Below are positions 27,728-38,617 of a stretch of 64,000 bases of DNA, piece after piece (the first letter of the stretch is position 1; each line of letters begins with the position of its first letter). Below the pieces are notes generated by a model. The model saw nothing but the letters and a program-made list of their open reading frames with translations, made no database searches and was not told the origin of the DNA. Source of the stretch: Paracoccus sp. SMMA_5_TC (GTDB taxonomy: Bacteria > Pseudomonadota > Alphaproteobacteria > Rhodobacterales > Rhodobacteraceae); contig NZ_CP102355.1 of assembly GCF_009696685.2 (NCBI RefSeq), positions 558,001 to 622,000 on the forward strand, read 5' to 3'. The translations under genes and the position numbers were made by a program.

Positions 27728-28635
27728 CCCAGACACGCGCGGGCTTTGTCGCCCTGATCGGCGAACCCAATGCGGGCAAGTCCACCCTGCTGAACCAGAT
27801 GGTGGGGGCGAAGGTCTCGATCGTCACCCACAAGGTGCAGACCACCCGCGCCCGCATCCGCGGCATCGCCATGGCCGGCGACAGCCAGATCGTCTTTGTC
27901 GACACCCCCGGCATCTTTCGCCCGCGCCGGCGGCTGGACCGCTCGATGGTCAAGGCGGCCTGGGGCGGGGCGGCCGATGCCGACATCATCCTGCTGCTGA
28001 TCGAGGCCCACCGCGGCCTGACCGAGGGCGCCCAGGCGATCATCGCCCAGCTGCGCGACCACGCCGGCCAGACCCCGGTGGCGCTGGTCATCAACAAGAT
28101 CGACCGCGTCAAGGCCGAGGCGCTGCTGGCGCTGTCGCAACAGGCCAACGAGGCGTTCCCCTTCGTGCGCACCTTCATGATCTCGGCCGAAAAGGGCTAT
28201 GGCTGCGACGACCTGCGCGACTGGCTGGCGGCGGAACTGCCGGCCAGTCCCTGGCTTTACCCCGAGGACCAGGTCGCCGACCTGCCGATGCGCATGATCG
28301 CCGCCGAAATCACCCGCGAAAAGCTGACCCTGCGCCTGCACGAGGAAATCCCCTATCAGCTGACGGTCGAGACCGAACGCTGGGAAGAGAAAAAGGACGG
28401 CTCGGCACGGGTGGATCAGGTGGTCTATGTCTCGCGCCCTGGCCACAAGGGCATCGTGCTGGGCAAGGGCGGCGAGACGATCAAGGCCGTGGGCCAGGCC
28501 GCGCGCGCGGAACTGGCCGAATTCATGGGCCGGCCCGTGCATCTGTTCCTGCAGGTCAAGCTGCGCGAGAACTGGCTGGACGAGGCCGAGCGCTACACCG
28601 AGATGGGCCTGGATTTCCGCGACGGCGATGGCTGA
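27724..28635 (+). CDS. era: GTPase Era
   Basis: 303 aa GTPase needed for 16S rRNA maturation and 30S assembly. G1 is [10 protein letters not shown]2 lies in [12 protein letters not shown]3 is DTPGIF and G4 is NKID. The C-terminal KH domain contains the [18 protein letters not shown] motif that binds the 3' end of 16S rRNA. It overlaps rnc by 4 nt and the following DUF1491 gene by 8 nt, so all three are cotranslated. Confidence 0.97.
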   Translation: MTQTRAGFVALIGEPNAGKSTLLNQMVGAKVSIVTHKVQTTRARIRGIAMAGDSQIVFVDTPGIFRPRRRLDRSMVKAAWGGAADADIILLLIEAHRGLTEGAQAIIAQLRDHAGQTPVALVINKIDRVKAEALLALSQQANEAFPFVRTFMISAEKGYGCDDLRDWLAAELPASPWLYPEDQVADLPMRMIAAEITREKLTLRLHEEIPYQLTVETERWEEKKDGSARVDQVVYVSRPGHKGIVLGKGGETIKAVGQAARAELAEFMGRPVHLFLQVKLRENWLDEAERYTEMGLDFRDGDG

Positions 28636-28963
28636 GCCGCGACTGGCCACCGGCATCTGGGTGGCGGCCTATCTGCGCCGGCTGGGCCTGGCCGACATTC
28701 CCGCCTATGTGCTGCATCGCGGCGACGATACCGCCGGCAGCGTGCTGGTCAAATGCGCCAGCCTGGACGGCCAGGCCAGTCTGTGGGCGCGCGAATGGGA
28801 TCTTGCCAGCGACCGGCGACACTGGGCGCTGGTGATGCAGGCCGACGAGGCGGCGATCGACGCCCGCATCGCCCGCGAACGCGGCCGCGACCCCGACCTG
28901 TGGGCCGTCGAGATCGAAAGCCGCGATGGCCGCACCCTGCTGGATCAGGACGGGCTGGCGTGA
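28628..28963 (+). CDS. DUF1491 family protein
   Basis: 111 aa, with the family start RLATGIWVAAYLRRL and a following VLVKCASLDGQASLWARE. Family members are small cytoplasmic proteins of unknown role restricted to alphaproteobacteria, typically beside era. The sequence ends in acidic, RxGR-rich turns (IARERGRDPDLWAVEIE). It overlaps era by 8 nt and is probably translated from the same message. Confidence 0.85.
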   Translation: MAEPRLATGIWVAAYLRRLGLADIPAYVLHRGDDTAGSVLVKCASLDGQASLWAREWDLASDRRHWALVMQADEAAIDARIARERGRDPDLWAVEIESRDGRTLLDQDGLA

Positions 28964-29002
28964 CGGCCCCGGCGCCGCCACGGCAAATCTTGTGGCTTTC
29001 CC

Positions 29003-31499
<2,497 letters not shown>

Positions 31500-31652
31500 C
31501 CGTCGGCATGTCGCGTCATCTGTTGCGGGGATGTCGCGATGCTGACGAAATGGCTAAAGCTTGACGGGTCCTGCTTGCGAGTCGGGCCTGCCGTGCTAAT
31601 TTCATGGAAATGGTTTCAGCCGTGCGCCACACGGCAGGTGTATTTTCGGGGA

Positions 31653-32405
31653 ATGATGATGCGTTTTCTTGGCAAGACCGTGGCTTCGGGCGTTCTGGCG
31701 ACAGCAGCAGCGATTCTGGGCGCCGCCGGCGCGCAGGCCGGGGGATTCGTGGCTCCGGTGGTCGAGGCCGCACCGGCCGCCGTGGCACCGGTGGCGGGTG
31801 CCTGGCAGGGTGCCTATGCCGGCCTGACGCTTGGCTATGCCTTCAACGGCGAGGATCGTTTCGGCCTGCATGATGCCGGCGACGATTTCCTGGGCGATGT
31901 CGGAACACTGAAGCTGAAGGGTGTGAACGCCGGGCTGCGCGCCGGCTATCGCTGGCAGCGTTCGAACTGGGTCTATGGTCCCGAACTGGCCTTCGACCTG
32001 GGCGACGTCAAGGATTCGGTGACCAGTTCGGTCGCGGGCGTGGGCACCGATCTGACCGCGGAATCCAAGATCCGCAACGTCCTGTCGCTGAGCGCAAAGG
32101 TCGGCTATCTGGCCCAGCCCGACCTGCTGGTATTCGGCAAGGCAGGCGCGGCGCGCGCCGATGTCGATTACAGCTTCAGCGGCACCGATGACAGCGGCGC
32201 CAGCTTCGCCGAGGGTGCAGACTTCGCCAAGACCGGCTATATCCTGGGCCTGGGCGTCGAAAAGCAGATCAGCGATCGGATGTCCCTGTCGGGCGAATAC
32301 GAATATGCCAATTTCGGCAAGGAAACCCGTCAGTTCGGCGACAACACCACCGAGGCGACGGCCAAGTATCACAATGTCAAGCTGGGCCTGAACTTCAAGT
32401 TCTGA
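31653..32405 (+). CDS. Outer-membrane beta-barrel protein (Omp25-like)
   Basis: 250 aa. A signal peptide (to about GAQAGG) is followed by a short Ala/Pro/Val linker and alternating hydrophobic strands: WQGAYAGLTLGYAF, GVNAGLRAGYRW, FGKAGAARADVDYSF, MSLSGEYEYANFGK. It ends in NFKF, the C-terminal aromatic signature for barrel insertion. It should be a small 8-stranded barrel of the Omp25/31 type with a structural role. Three ATG codons run in tandem (31653, 31656, 31659), and GGGGA spacing favours the third. Confidence 0.88.
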   Translation: MMMRFLGKTVASGVLATAAAILGAAGAQAGGFVAPVVEAAPAAVAPVAGAWQGAYAGLTLGYAFNGEDRFGLHDAGDDFLGDVGTLKLKGVNAGLRAGYRWQRSNWVYGPELAFDLGDVKDSVTSSVAGVGTDLTAESKIRNVLSLSAKVGYLAQPDLLVFGKAGAARADVDYSFSGTDDSGASFAEGADFAKTGYILGLGVEKQISDRMSLSGEYEYANFGKETRQFGDNTTEATAKYHNVKLGLNFKF

Positions 32406-32427
32406 TCGCCTGCAAACCGGTGACGAC

Positions 32428-32455
32428 AGGCCGTCCCCCGGGGGCGGCCTTTCTG
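32428..32455. terminator. Hairpin terminator between the outer-membrane protein gene and pdeM
   Basis: AGGCCG-T-CCCCCGGGGG-CGGCCT folds into a long GC stem, followed by CTTTCT on the + strand. It lies between two converging genes and may serve both. Confidence 0.6.
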
Positions 32456-32457
32456 TA

Positions 32458-33099
32458 TCAGCGCAGCGGCACCACCAGCGCCCGACGGCCGCAGGCGATG
32501 CCCAGGCCCTGCGGCACCAGCGCGCGCAGCGCCGGATCATCCCGGCTCAGCCCGCCGGTATAGGTTCCATAGGCCGGCAGGATCAGATGGTCGCGGCCCA
32601 GCAGAAAGGCCCGCCGGCGCTGCCCGGCCAGCGACAGCACCGGATGATAATGCCCCGAGATGTCGGGCCCGGACCCGGCCTGATGGCGCAGCGTCACCGC
32701 GCCCAGCCGCAATTCCGCCAGCATCCGGCCCGGCATTGCTGGCGGCGCACCCGGATCGTGGTTGCCGCCGATCCAGACCCAGTCGCGCCCGCGCGCCATC
32801 GCCTCCAGCATCCGCACGGGCTCGGCCCCCAGCGCCGCCGCCGCCGCCAGATCATCGAACCCGTCGCCCAGGCTGATCACCCGTTGCGGGGCAAGGGCGG
32901 CGATATCCTGGCCCAGGCGTTCCAGGGTCGCCAGCGTCTCATAGGGTGGCAGCAGCGCGCCGCCGCGCCGGGCCATGCGCTCGGACTTGCCCAGATGCAG
33001 GTCGGCGACGATCAGCCAGCCGCCCTGCGGCCACCACAGCGCGCCGCCGGCCCGCGCCACCAGCCGCAGCCCGTGGAAATCGAACGCGTAATCGCTCAT
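32458..33099 (-). CDS. pdeM: Ligase-associated DNA damage response endonuclease PdeM
   Basis: 213 aa calcineurin-like phosphoesterase. Metal-binding motifs are ADLHLGKSE, SLGDGFDD, IGGNHDPG and SGHYHP. The Pseudomonas putida counterpart (MPE) is known as a manganese-dependent single-strand DNA endonuclease from the same gene cluster. It is the last gene of the four-gene repair operon, and its ATG overlaps the helicase stop as ATGA. Length is normal. Confidence 0.92.
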   Translation of the reverse strand: MSDYAFDFHGLRLVARAGGALWWPQGGWLIVADLHLGKSERMARRGGALLPPYETLATLERLGQDIAALAPQRVISLGDGFDDLAAAAALGAEPVRMLEAMARGRDWVWIGGNHDPGAPPAMPGRMLAELRLGAVTLRHQAGSGPDISGHYHPVLSLAGQRRRAFLLGRDHLILPAYGTYTGGLSRDDPALRALVPQGLGIACGRRALVVPLR

Positions 33100-35486
33100 G
33101 TCAGCCTGTCCAGCCCGGCCGCCTGCATCAATGCCTCGGCCTCGCGTTCGGCCAAACGCTCGCGGCCCTCGCCCCGGATCGGCACCTTGCCCATCTCGAG
33201 CAGCAGGGGTGCCGCAAGGGGCGAGACACGCGCCAGCATCCGGTGTTCGCGCCGCGGCGATCGGGCCAGCATCTCCTCGATACGGCCGAAATCGACCAGG
33301 CCGCGGCCGGCCTCGTCCGCGGTGATGCGCAGCAACAGGTGGTCGGGGTCATATCGGCGCAGGGTGTCATAAAGAATGTCGCTGGAAAAGGTCGCCTGCC
33401 GGCCGGATTTGCGCTGGCCGGGGCTGTTGCGCTGGATCAGCCCGGCGATGGTGGCGACAGTGCGAAAGCTGCGCTTCATCACCGCATTGTCGCCCAGCCA
33501 GTCGCCCAGCCCGCCGCGCAGCCGCGACAGGGCCAGCAACGGCGCCGGATCGGCCACCGGGTCCAGCGACCAGACCAGCAGCGCATAATCGGTGGCCAGA
33601 AAGCCCAGCGGCCCCAGCCCGTCGGCCTCCATCTCGCGGGTCAGCAGCAGGCCCAGGGTCTGCAACGCATTGCGCCCGGCAAAACCGTAAAGCACGAAGT
33701 GCCAGCGCCCGGCATGGGGAAAGCTTTCCGACAGCAACAGGCCGGGTTCGGGCAGACGCGATTGCTGCGCCTGCAGCGCCAGCCAGTCGCGGGCGTCGGC
33801 GGGCAGCAAAGGGTGCCGGTCGGGATCGCCCAGCAGCGCCAGCACCCGATGCGCCAACTGCGTGGACATCGCCAGCTTGAGCCCGGAAAAGACCGCGATC
33901 CGCGGCTGCGCCCCCGGCTGCGGCGTCACCTCGACCACCATTTCGCGCAGCGCATCCATCCGCACCACCCGCCCGCCGATCAGGAAACTGTCGCCGGGGC
34001 TGAGCGTCGCGGCAAAGGCTTCCTCGACCTCGCCCAGGGCTGCGCCGCCGCGCCCGCGGAGCCGCACCTGCATCATCTCGGCCTCGACGATGGTGCCGAT
34101 GTTCATGCGCAGCAGCCGCGCCGCGCGCGGATCGCGCAGCCGCCAGCGCCCGTCGCGCAGCATCAGCCGCTGCCAGCGGTCATAGGCGCGCAGCGCATAG
34201 CCGCCGGTGGCGGCGAAATCCAGGCAGGCGTCGAAATCGGACCGCGTCAGCGCGCGATAGGGGCCGGCGCTGCGGACCTCGGCATAAAGCGCATCGGCGT
34301 CGAAGGGGCCGGCGCAGGCGGTCAGCAGGATATGCTGGCACAAGACATCAAGCGGCCCGGGCCCGCGCGGATCGCCATCCAGATCGCCGGCCTGCACCGC
34401 CTCGAGCGCGGCGACGCATTCGATCTGCTCGAAACGGTTGGCGGGCACGATCCGCGCGCGCGAGGGCGCATTGTAGCGGTGATTGGCGCGGCCGATGCGC
34501 TGGACCAGGCGCTTGACGTTCTTGGGCGCGCCGACCTGGATCACCAGATCGACCGCCCCCCAGTCGATGCCCAGGTCCAGGCTGCCGGTGGCCACCACGG
34601 CGCGCAACTGCCCGGCGGCCATCGCCGCCTCGACCCGCTGGCGCTGTTCGCGCGCCAGGCTGCCGTGGTGCAGGCCGATCGGCAGGTTGTCGTCATTGGC
34701 CGCCCATAGCGCCTGAAAGAACAATTCCGCCTGGGCGCGGGTATTGATGAAGATGATGGTGGTGCGCGCCTGACGCACCGCCGCCAGGACCTCGGGGATG
34801 GCGTAATGGCCGCCGCCGCCGGCCCAGGGTGCCGGGCGCGCGGTCGGCAGCATGGCGATGTCGGGGTCCGGCCCGGGATCTGCGGCGACGATCTCGACCG
34901 GCGCTGCACCCGCCATGAACCCGGCCAGGGCTTGCGGGTCGTCGACCGTGGCCGACAGTCCGGTCACGCGCAGCCCCGGCGCCAGCGCCCGCAGCCGTGC
35001 CAGCCCCAGCATCAGCTGATCGCCACGCTTGCTTTCGGCCAAGGCGTGCAATTCGTCCAGCACCACCCGCCGCAGCCGCCCGAAGATCGCCGGCGCCTCG
35101 GGATAGCTCAGCATCAGCGCCAGGCTTTCGGGGGTGGTCAGCAGGATGTCCGGCGGGTCGCGGCGCTGGCGGCGGCGCTGGCTGGCGGCGGTGTCGCCGG
35201 TGCGATCCTCGATCCGCAGCGGCAGTTCCAGTTCGGCGACCGGCCGGCGCAGGTTGCGGGCGATATCGGCGGTCAGCGCCTTCAGCGGCGACACATAAAG
35301 CGTATGCAGCCCCCCCTGCGGCTGCTGCAATTCCACCAGCGACGGCAGGAATCCCGCCAGGGTCTTGCCGCCGCCGGTGGGTGCGATCAGCAGGCTGTCG
35401 CCCGTTGCCGCCAGCAGGGCCAGCTGATGCGGATGCGGCTGCCATCCCTGCCGCGCGAACCAGTCGCGAAAGGCGCCGGGCAGCAT
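33096..35486 (-). CDS. Ligase-associated DNA damage response DEXH-box helicase (Lhr type)
   Basis: 796 aa. The superfamily-2 helicase core has motif I APTGGGKTLAG, motif Ia YVSPLKALT, motif II as DELH, motif III LSATVDDP, and the C-terminal VATGSLDLGIDWG and QRIGRANHR. After the two RecA domains come the winged-helix and beta-barrel parts of the Lhr core (IVPANRFEQIEC onward). Lhr-core enzymes are ATP-driven 3'-to-5' DNA translocases that unwind RNA:DNA hybrids. The ATG at 35486 overlaps the ligase stop by one base (TGATG). Confidence 0.93.
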   Translation of the reverse strand: MLPGAFRDWFARQGWQPHPHQLALLAATGDSLLIAPTGGGKTLAGFLPSLVELQQPQGGLHTLYVSPLKALTADIARNLRRPVAELELPLRIEDRTGDTAASQRRRQRRDPPDILLTTPESLALMLSYPEAPAIFGRLRRVVLDELHALAESKRGDQLMLGLARLRALAPGLRVTGLSATVDDPQALAGFMAGAAPVEIVAADPGPDPDIAMLPTARPAPWAGGGGHYAIPEVLAAVRQARTTIIFINTRAQAELFFQALWAANDDNLPIGLHHGSLAREQRQRVEAAMAAGQLRAVVATGSLDLGIDWGAVDLVIQVGAPKNVKRLVQRIGRANHRYNAPSRARIVPANRFEQIECVAALEAVQAGDLDGDPRGPGPLDVLCQHILLTACAGPFDADALYAEVRSAGPYRALTRSDFDACLDFAATGGYALRAYDRWQRLMLRDGRWRLRDPRAARLLRMNIGTIVEAEMMQVRLRGRGGAALGEVEEAFAATLSPGDSFLIGGRVVRMDALREMVVEVTPQPGAQPRIAVFSGLKLAMSTQLAHRVLALLGDPDRHPLLPADARDWLALQAQQSRLPEPGLLLSESFPHAGRWHFVLYGFAGRNALQTLGLLLTREMEADGLGPLGFLATDYALLVWSLDPVADPAPLLALSRLRGGLGDWLGDNAVMKRSFRTVATIAGLIQRNSPGQRKSGRQATFSSDILYDTLRRYDPDHLLLRITADEAGRGLVDFGRIEEMLARSPRREHRMLARVSPLAAPLLLEMGKVPIRGEGRERLAEREAEALMQAAGLDRLT

Positions 35487-37030
35487 CACAGCAGCGCCTC
35501 GAGCGTTTCCAGCCGGTCGGCCTCGGCCGCGGGCTTGTCCCAGCGGATGCGGCTGATGCGGGGAAAGCGCATCGCCACGCCGGATCTGTGCCGGGCAGAA
35601 CGATTGAGCCCCTCGAAGGCGACCTCGACCACCAGTTCCGGTGCCAGCGCCCGGACCGGGCCGAAACGCTCGACCGTATGGTTGCGCACAAAGCGGTCCA
35701 GTTCGCGCAGCTCGGCATCGGTAAAGCCGAAATAGGCCTTGCCCACCGGCACCAGCTGATCGCCCTGCCACAGGCCAAAGGTGAAATCGGAATGAAACCC
35801 CGACCGCTTGCCATGGCCACGCTGGGCATACATCAGCACCGCATCCACCACCATCGGGTCGCGTTTCCACTTGAACCAGGGACCACGCGGCCGGCCGGCG
35901 ACATAGCTGCTGTCGCGGCGCTTGATCATCACCCCTTCGATCACGGCCTCGGGCGGGTCGGCCCGCAGCGCCGCCAGATCCTGCCAGCTACCAAAATCGA
36001 GCAACGGCGAAATGTCGATGCGGGGGTCGAAATCAGCGGCTTCCAGCAACGCGCGGCGCTGTTCAAGCGGCAGCGCCCGCAGGTCGCGACCCTGCCAGAA
36101 CAGCAGATCGTAAAGCCGCAGCGCCGCCGGGTGGCTGGCCAGCAACCCCCGCCCCACCGTCTTGCGGTTGAGCCGGCGTTGCAGCTCGCCAAAAGGGGCC
36201 ACCCGCCCGTCCCGTCGCACCAGCAATTCGCCATCGGCCGTGCCGTCGAAATCCATCGCCGCGATGACATCGGGAAACGCGGCCGAGATATCCTCGCCGT
36301 TGCGGGAATAAAGCCGCCGCTGGCCGCCCTCGCAAACGGCCTGAACGCGGATGCCATCCCATTTCCATTCCGCAAGGAAATCGCCGGGATCCAGTGCCGA
36401 CAACTGGTCCAGATCGGTGGGCGTGGCCAGCATCACCGGCCGGAACGGCGCCAGCGCCGCGCTGTCGGGGCGCGCGCCCCCACCCAGCCAGCCAAACAGC
36501 GGCAGATAGGGCGGGCTGAGCCCGTGCCAGACCTCTTCCAGGTCGGCAACGGTCGGCGTGCCCATGCTGGCCAGCGCCATCCGCGCCATCCGCGCCGACA
36601 GGCCGACGCGCAGGTTGCCGGTGGCCAGTTTCAGAAAGGCCAGCCGTTCCGAGCCGCCCAGCCGGTCCAGCATGGTGGCGATGGCGGCGGGCAGTTCGGC
36701 CTTGGGCGTGGTTTGCAACAGCGCCACCGCCTGCGACAGCGGCGGGTCGTCCTGGGCGCCCTCGGGCCAGATCAGGGCGATGGTTTCGGCCAGATCGCCG
36801 ACGAAATCATAGCTCAGCGCCAGCAGCTGCGCATCGATGCGCTGTGCCGCCAGGCCGCGCAGCAGCGACGGCGTGACCCGGCGCAGGTCCAGATCGCCGG
36901 TCAGCGCCGCCAGCGCCCAGCCCCGGTCCGGATCGGGCGTGCGTTCCAGGTAATGCACCAGCAATTGCAGCTTGGCGTTGCGGGCGGGCGTGAAGGCCAG
37001 GCGTTCCAGCAATGCGGCAAAGGCTTTCAT
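35486..37030 (-). CDS. Ligase-associated cassette ATP-dependent DNA ligase
   Basis: 514 aa bacterial ATP-dependent ligase. An N-terminal helical DNA-binding domain (about 1-190) is followed by the nucleotidyltransferase motif I EWKWDGIRVQ with the probable AMP-accepting Lys223, then DGELLVRR, and the motif V-like GVMIKRRDSSYV and WFKWKRDP. An OB domain (about 395-510) ends in FPRISRIRWDKPAAEA. It joins nicks independently of the NAD ligase LigA. It overlaps the upstream exonuclease by 4 nt and the helicase by 1 nt. Confidence 0.94.
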   Translation of the reverse strand: MKAFAALLERLAFTPARNAKLQLLVHYLERTPDPDRGWALAALTGDLDLRRVTPSLLRGLAAQRIDAQLLALSYDFVGDLAETIALIWPEGAQDDPPLSQAVALLQTTPKAELPAAIATMLDRLGGSERLAFLKLATGNLRVGLSARMARMALASMGTPTVADLEEVWHGLSPPYLPLFGWLGGGARPDSAALAPFRPVMLATPTDLDQLSALDPGDFLAEWKWDGIRVQAVCEGGQRRLYSRNGEDISAAFPDVIAAMDFDGTADGELLVRRDGRVAPFGELQRRLNRKTVGRGLLASHPAALRLYDLLFWQGRDLRALPLEQRRALLEAADFDPRIDISPLLDFGSWQDLAALRADPPEAVIEGVMIKRRDSSYVAGRPRGPWFKWKRDPMVVDAVLMYAQRGHGKRSGFHSDFTFGLWQGDQLVPVGKAYFGFTDAELRELDRFVRNHTVERFGPVRALAPELVVEVAFEGLNRSARHRSGVAMRFPRISRIRWDKPAAEADRLETLEALL

Positions 37031-38019
37031 TCGCCGGCCTCGTCCTCGTATCCCACCAGGCGCAGCGGTCGGGCGGGGATGCCCGCCAGTTCGCACCAGC
37101 GCATCACCCCGTCCTCGGCCCCGTGGGTGACCCAGACCTCGGCCGGGGCCAGTTCCGTCAGGGTCGCGGTCAATTGCGGCCAGTCCACATGGTCGCTGAT
37201 GACCAGCGGCAGTTCGACGCCGCGCTGTCGCGCCCGAGCCCGCACCGCCACCCAGCCCGAGGCAAAGCCGATGACCGGATCGCGAAACCGCTGCACCCAG
37301 GGGCTTGCAAAGGCCGAAGGCGGCGCGATCACCAGCTGCGCCGCGACATCCTGCGCGGTCGCCGGCACCAGGGGGCCCAGCGCGATCCCCTGATCCTGAT
37401 AATAGTCGCAGAGCGTTTTCAACGCCCCGTGAATGGCGATCGGGGCGTCGTAGCCCGCCGCCCGCATCAGCGCGATCACATGCTGGGCCTTGCCCAGCGC
37501 ATAGGCGCCGACCAGATGCGGCCGGTCGGGAAATTCCGCCATGCTGGCCAGCAGCTTGGCCGCCTGGCTGGCCGGATCGGGAAAACGGAACACCGGCAGG
37601 CCAAAAGTGGCCTCGGTCACGAAGATGTCGCAGGCCACGGGCTGAAACGGCGCGCAGGTCGGGTTGGGGTGGCGCGAATAATCGCCCGACACCACGATGC
37701 GCTGGCCCTTGCCGGTCACCGCGATCTGGGCCGACCCCAGCACATGCCCGGCCGGGTGAAAGCTGACCTCGACCCCGCCCAGGCGCAGCGGCCCTTCGAC
37801 CGCCTGCGTGCTGCCGGCAAAGCCTTCGCCCATGCGCAGGCGCATGATCTGCAACGTCTGCGCCGTCGCCAGCACCGCGCCATGCCCCCAGCGCGCATGG
37901 TCGGAATGGCCGTGGGTAATCAGCGCCCGCGCCACCGGCCGCAGCGGATCGATGTGGAAATCGCCTTGCGGGCAGTAAAGCCCCTGATCGGTCGGCAAAA
38001 GAATCGGCTCGCTGCCCAT
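37027..38019 (-). CDS. Ligase-associated DNA exonuclease (SNM1-like MBL fold)
   Basis: 330 aa metallo-beta-lactamase/beta-CASP-type protein. The metal motif is HGHSDHARWG, with HPAGHVLGSAQ, SGDYSRHPN and a C-terminal VWVTHG. It is the first gene of the repair operon and presumably trims DNA ends before the ligase acts. The ATG at 38019 is preferred over TTG 38025. It lies 31 nt after the Lrp-type regulator gene on the same strand, so that regulator could be part of the transcript. Confidence 0.92.
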   Translation of the reverse strand: MGSEPILLPTDQGLYCPQGDFHIDPLRPVARALITHGHSDHARWGHGAVLATAQTLQIMRLRMGEGFAGSTQAVEGPLRLGGVEVSFHPAGHVLGSAQIAVTGKGQRIVVSGDYSRHPNPTCAPFQPVACDIFVTEATFGLPVFRFPDPASQAAKLLASMAEFPDRPHLVGAYALGKAQHVIALMRAAGYDAPIAIHGALKTLCDYYQDQGIALGPLVPATAQDVAAQLVIAPPSAFASPWVQRFRDPVIGFASGWVAVRARARQRGVELPLVISDHVDWPQLTATLTELAPAEVWVTHGAEDGVMRWCELAGIPARPLRLVGYEDEAGE

Positions 38020-38050
38020 GCGCAACAGGTTCCGGAACAGAACATGAAAA

Positions 38051-38524
38051 TCAACCTTGGGACAACGGCCGCCCCTCGAATATGGTTTCCATAGAGAAAA
38101 CCCCGGTCACCCGTTCCAGGTCCATGTCGGCGATCAATTGCTTGTAGAGCCGGTCATAGCCGGCCATGTCAGCCACCACCGCCTTGGCCATGTAATCCCA
38201 TTCGCCGCCGATGCGGTGGAACTCGCAGATCTGCGGTAGCGATTCGATGCGTGCGCGAAAGCGTCGTGCCCAGACATCGTCGTGATGCCGGGTGCGGATC
38301 ATCACGAATACCGTCAGCCCAAGACCCAGCGCCGCCGCATCGATCAGCGCCCGGCTGCCCCGCAGCACCCCCGATTCCGTCAGCCGCTGCAGGCGCCGCC
38401 AGCAGGCGTTCTGCGACAGGCCGACACGATCGGCCAGTTCGCGTTGCGACAGGCTGGCATCGCGTTGCAGCAGTGCCAGCAGCCTGTTGTCGATGTCGTC
38501 CAGTTTTACAGTTTGATCGTTCAT
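38051..38524 (-). CDS. Lrp/AsnC-family transcriptional regulator
   Basis: 157 aa. The N-terminal winged helix (LDDIDNRLLALLQRDASLSQ, then RVGLSQNACWRRLQRL) precedes an AsnC-type ligand-binding domain (RIESLPQICEFHRIGGEWDY). It should sense an amino acid or similar metabolite. It is divergent from the aminotransferase gene at 38618, its most likely target. It is also immediately upstream of the ligase-associated operon on the same strand, 31 nt away. Confidence 0.92.
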   Translation of the reverse strand: MNDQTVKLDDIDNRLLALLQRDASLSQRELADRVGLSQNACWRRLQRLTESGVLRGSRALIDAAALGLGLTVFVMIRTRHHDDVWARRFRARIESLPQICEFHRIGGEWDYMAKAVVADMAGYDRLYKQLIADMDLERVTGVFSMETIFEGRPLSQG

Positions 38525-38617
38525 ATGACCACAATATGCGCGAAATTCCGCAAATCAATGCGATGATTCCTGCGCAGGCCCGGGTCAGAATGGCCGCAAG
38601 TGACGAAAGGAATGCCG
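38525..38617. promoter_or_regulatory. Divergent regulatory region between the Lrp gene and the aminotransferase
   Basis: 93 nt with an AT-rich core. It contains an imperfect palindrome GCGAAATTCCGC (about 38537-38548), followed by AATCAATGCGATGATTCC, plausible as Lrp-type operator half-sites. GAAAGGA before 38618 is the ribosome binding site. Autoregulation plus control of the aminotransferase is an inference. Confidence 0.4.

Noticed and set aside
38029..38038. GTTCCGGAAC palindrome as a LexA (SOS) box of the repair operon
   Set aside because: Alphaproteobacterial LexA sites are direct repeats of the form GTTC-N7-GTTC. This palindrome does not fit that spacing, so SOS control is not supported.
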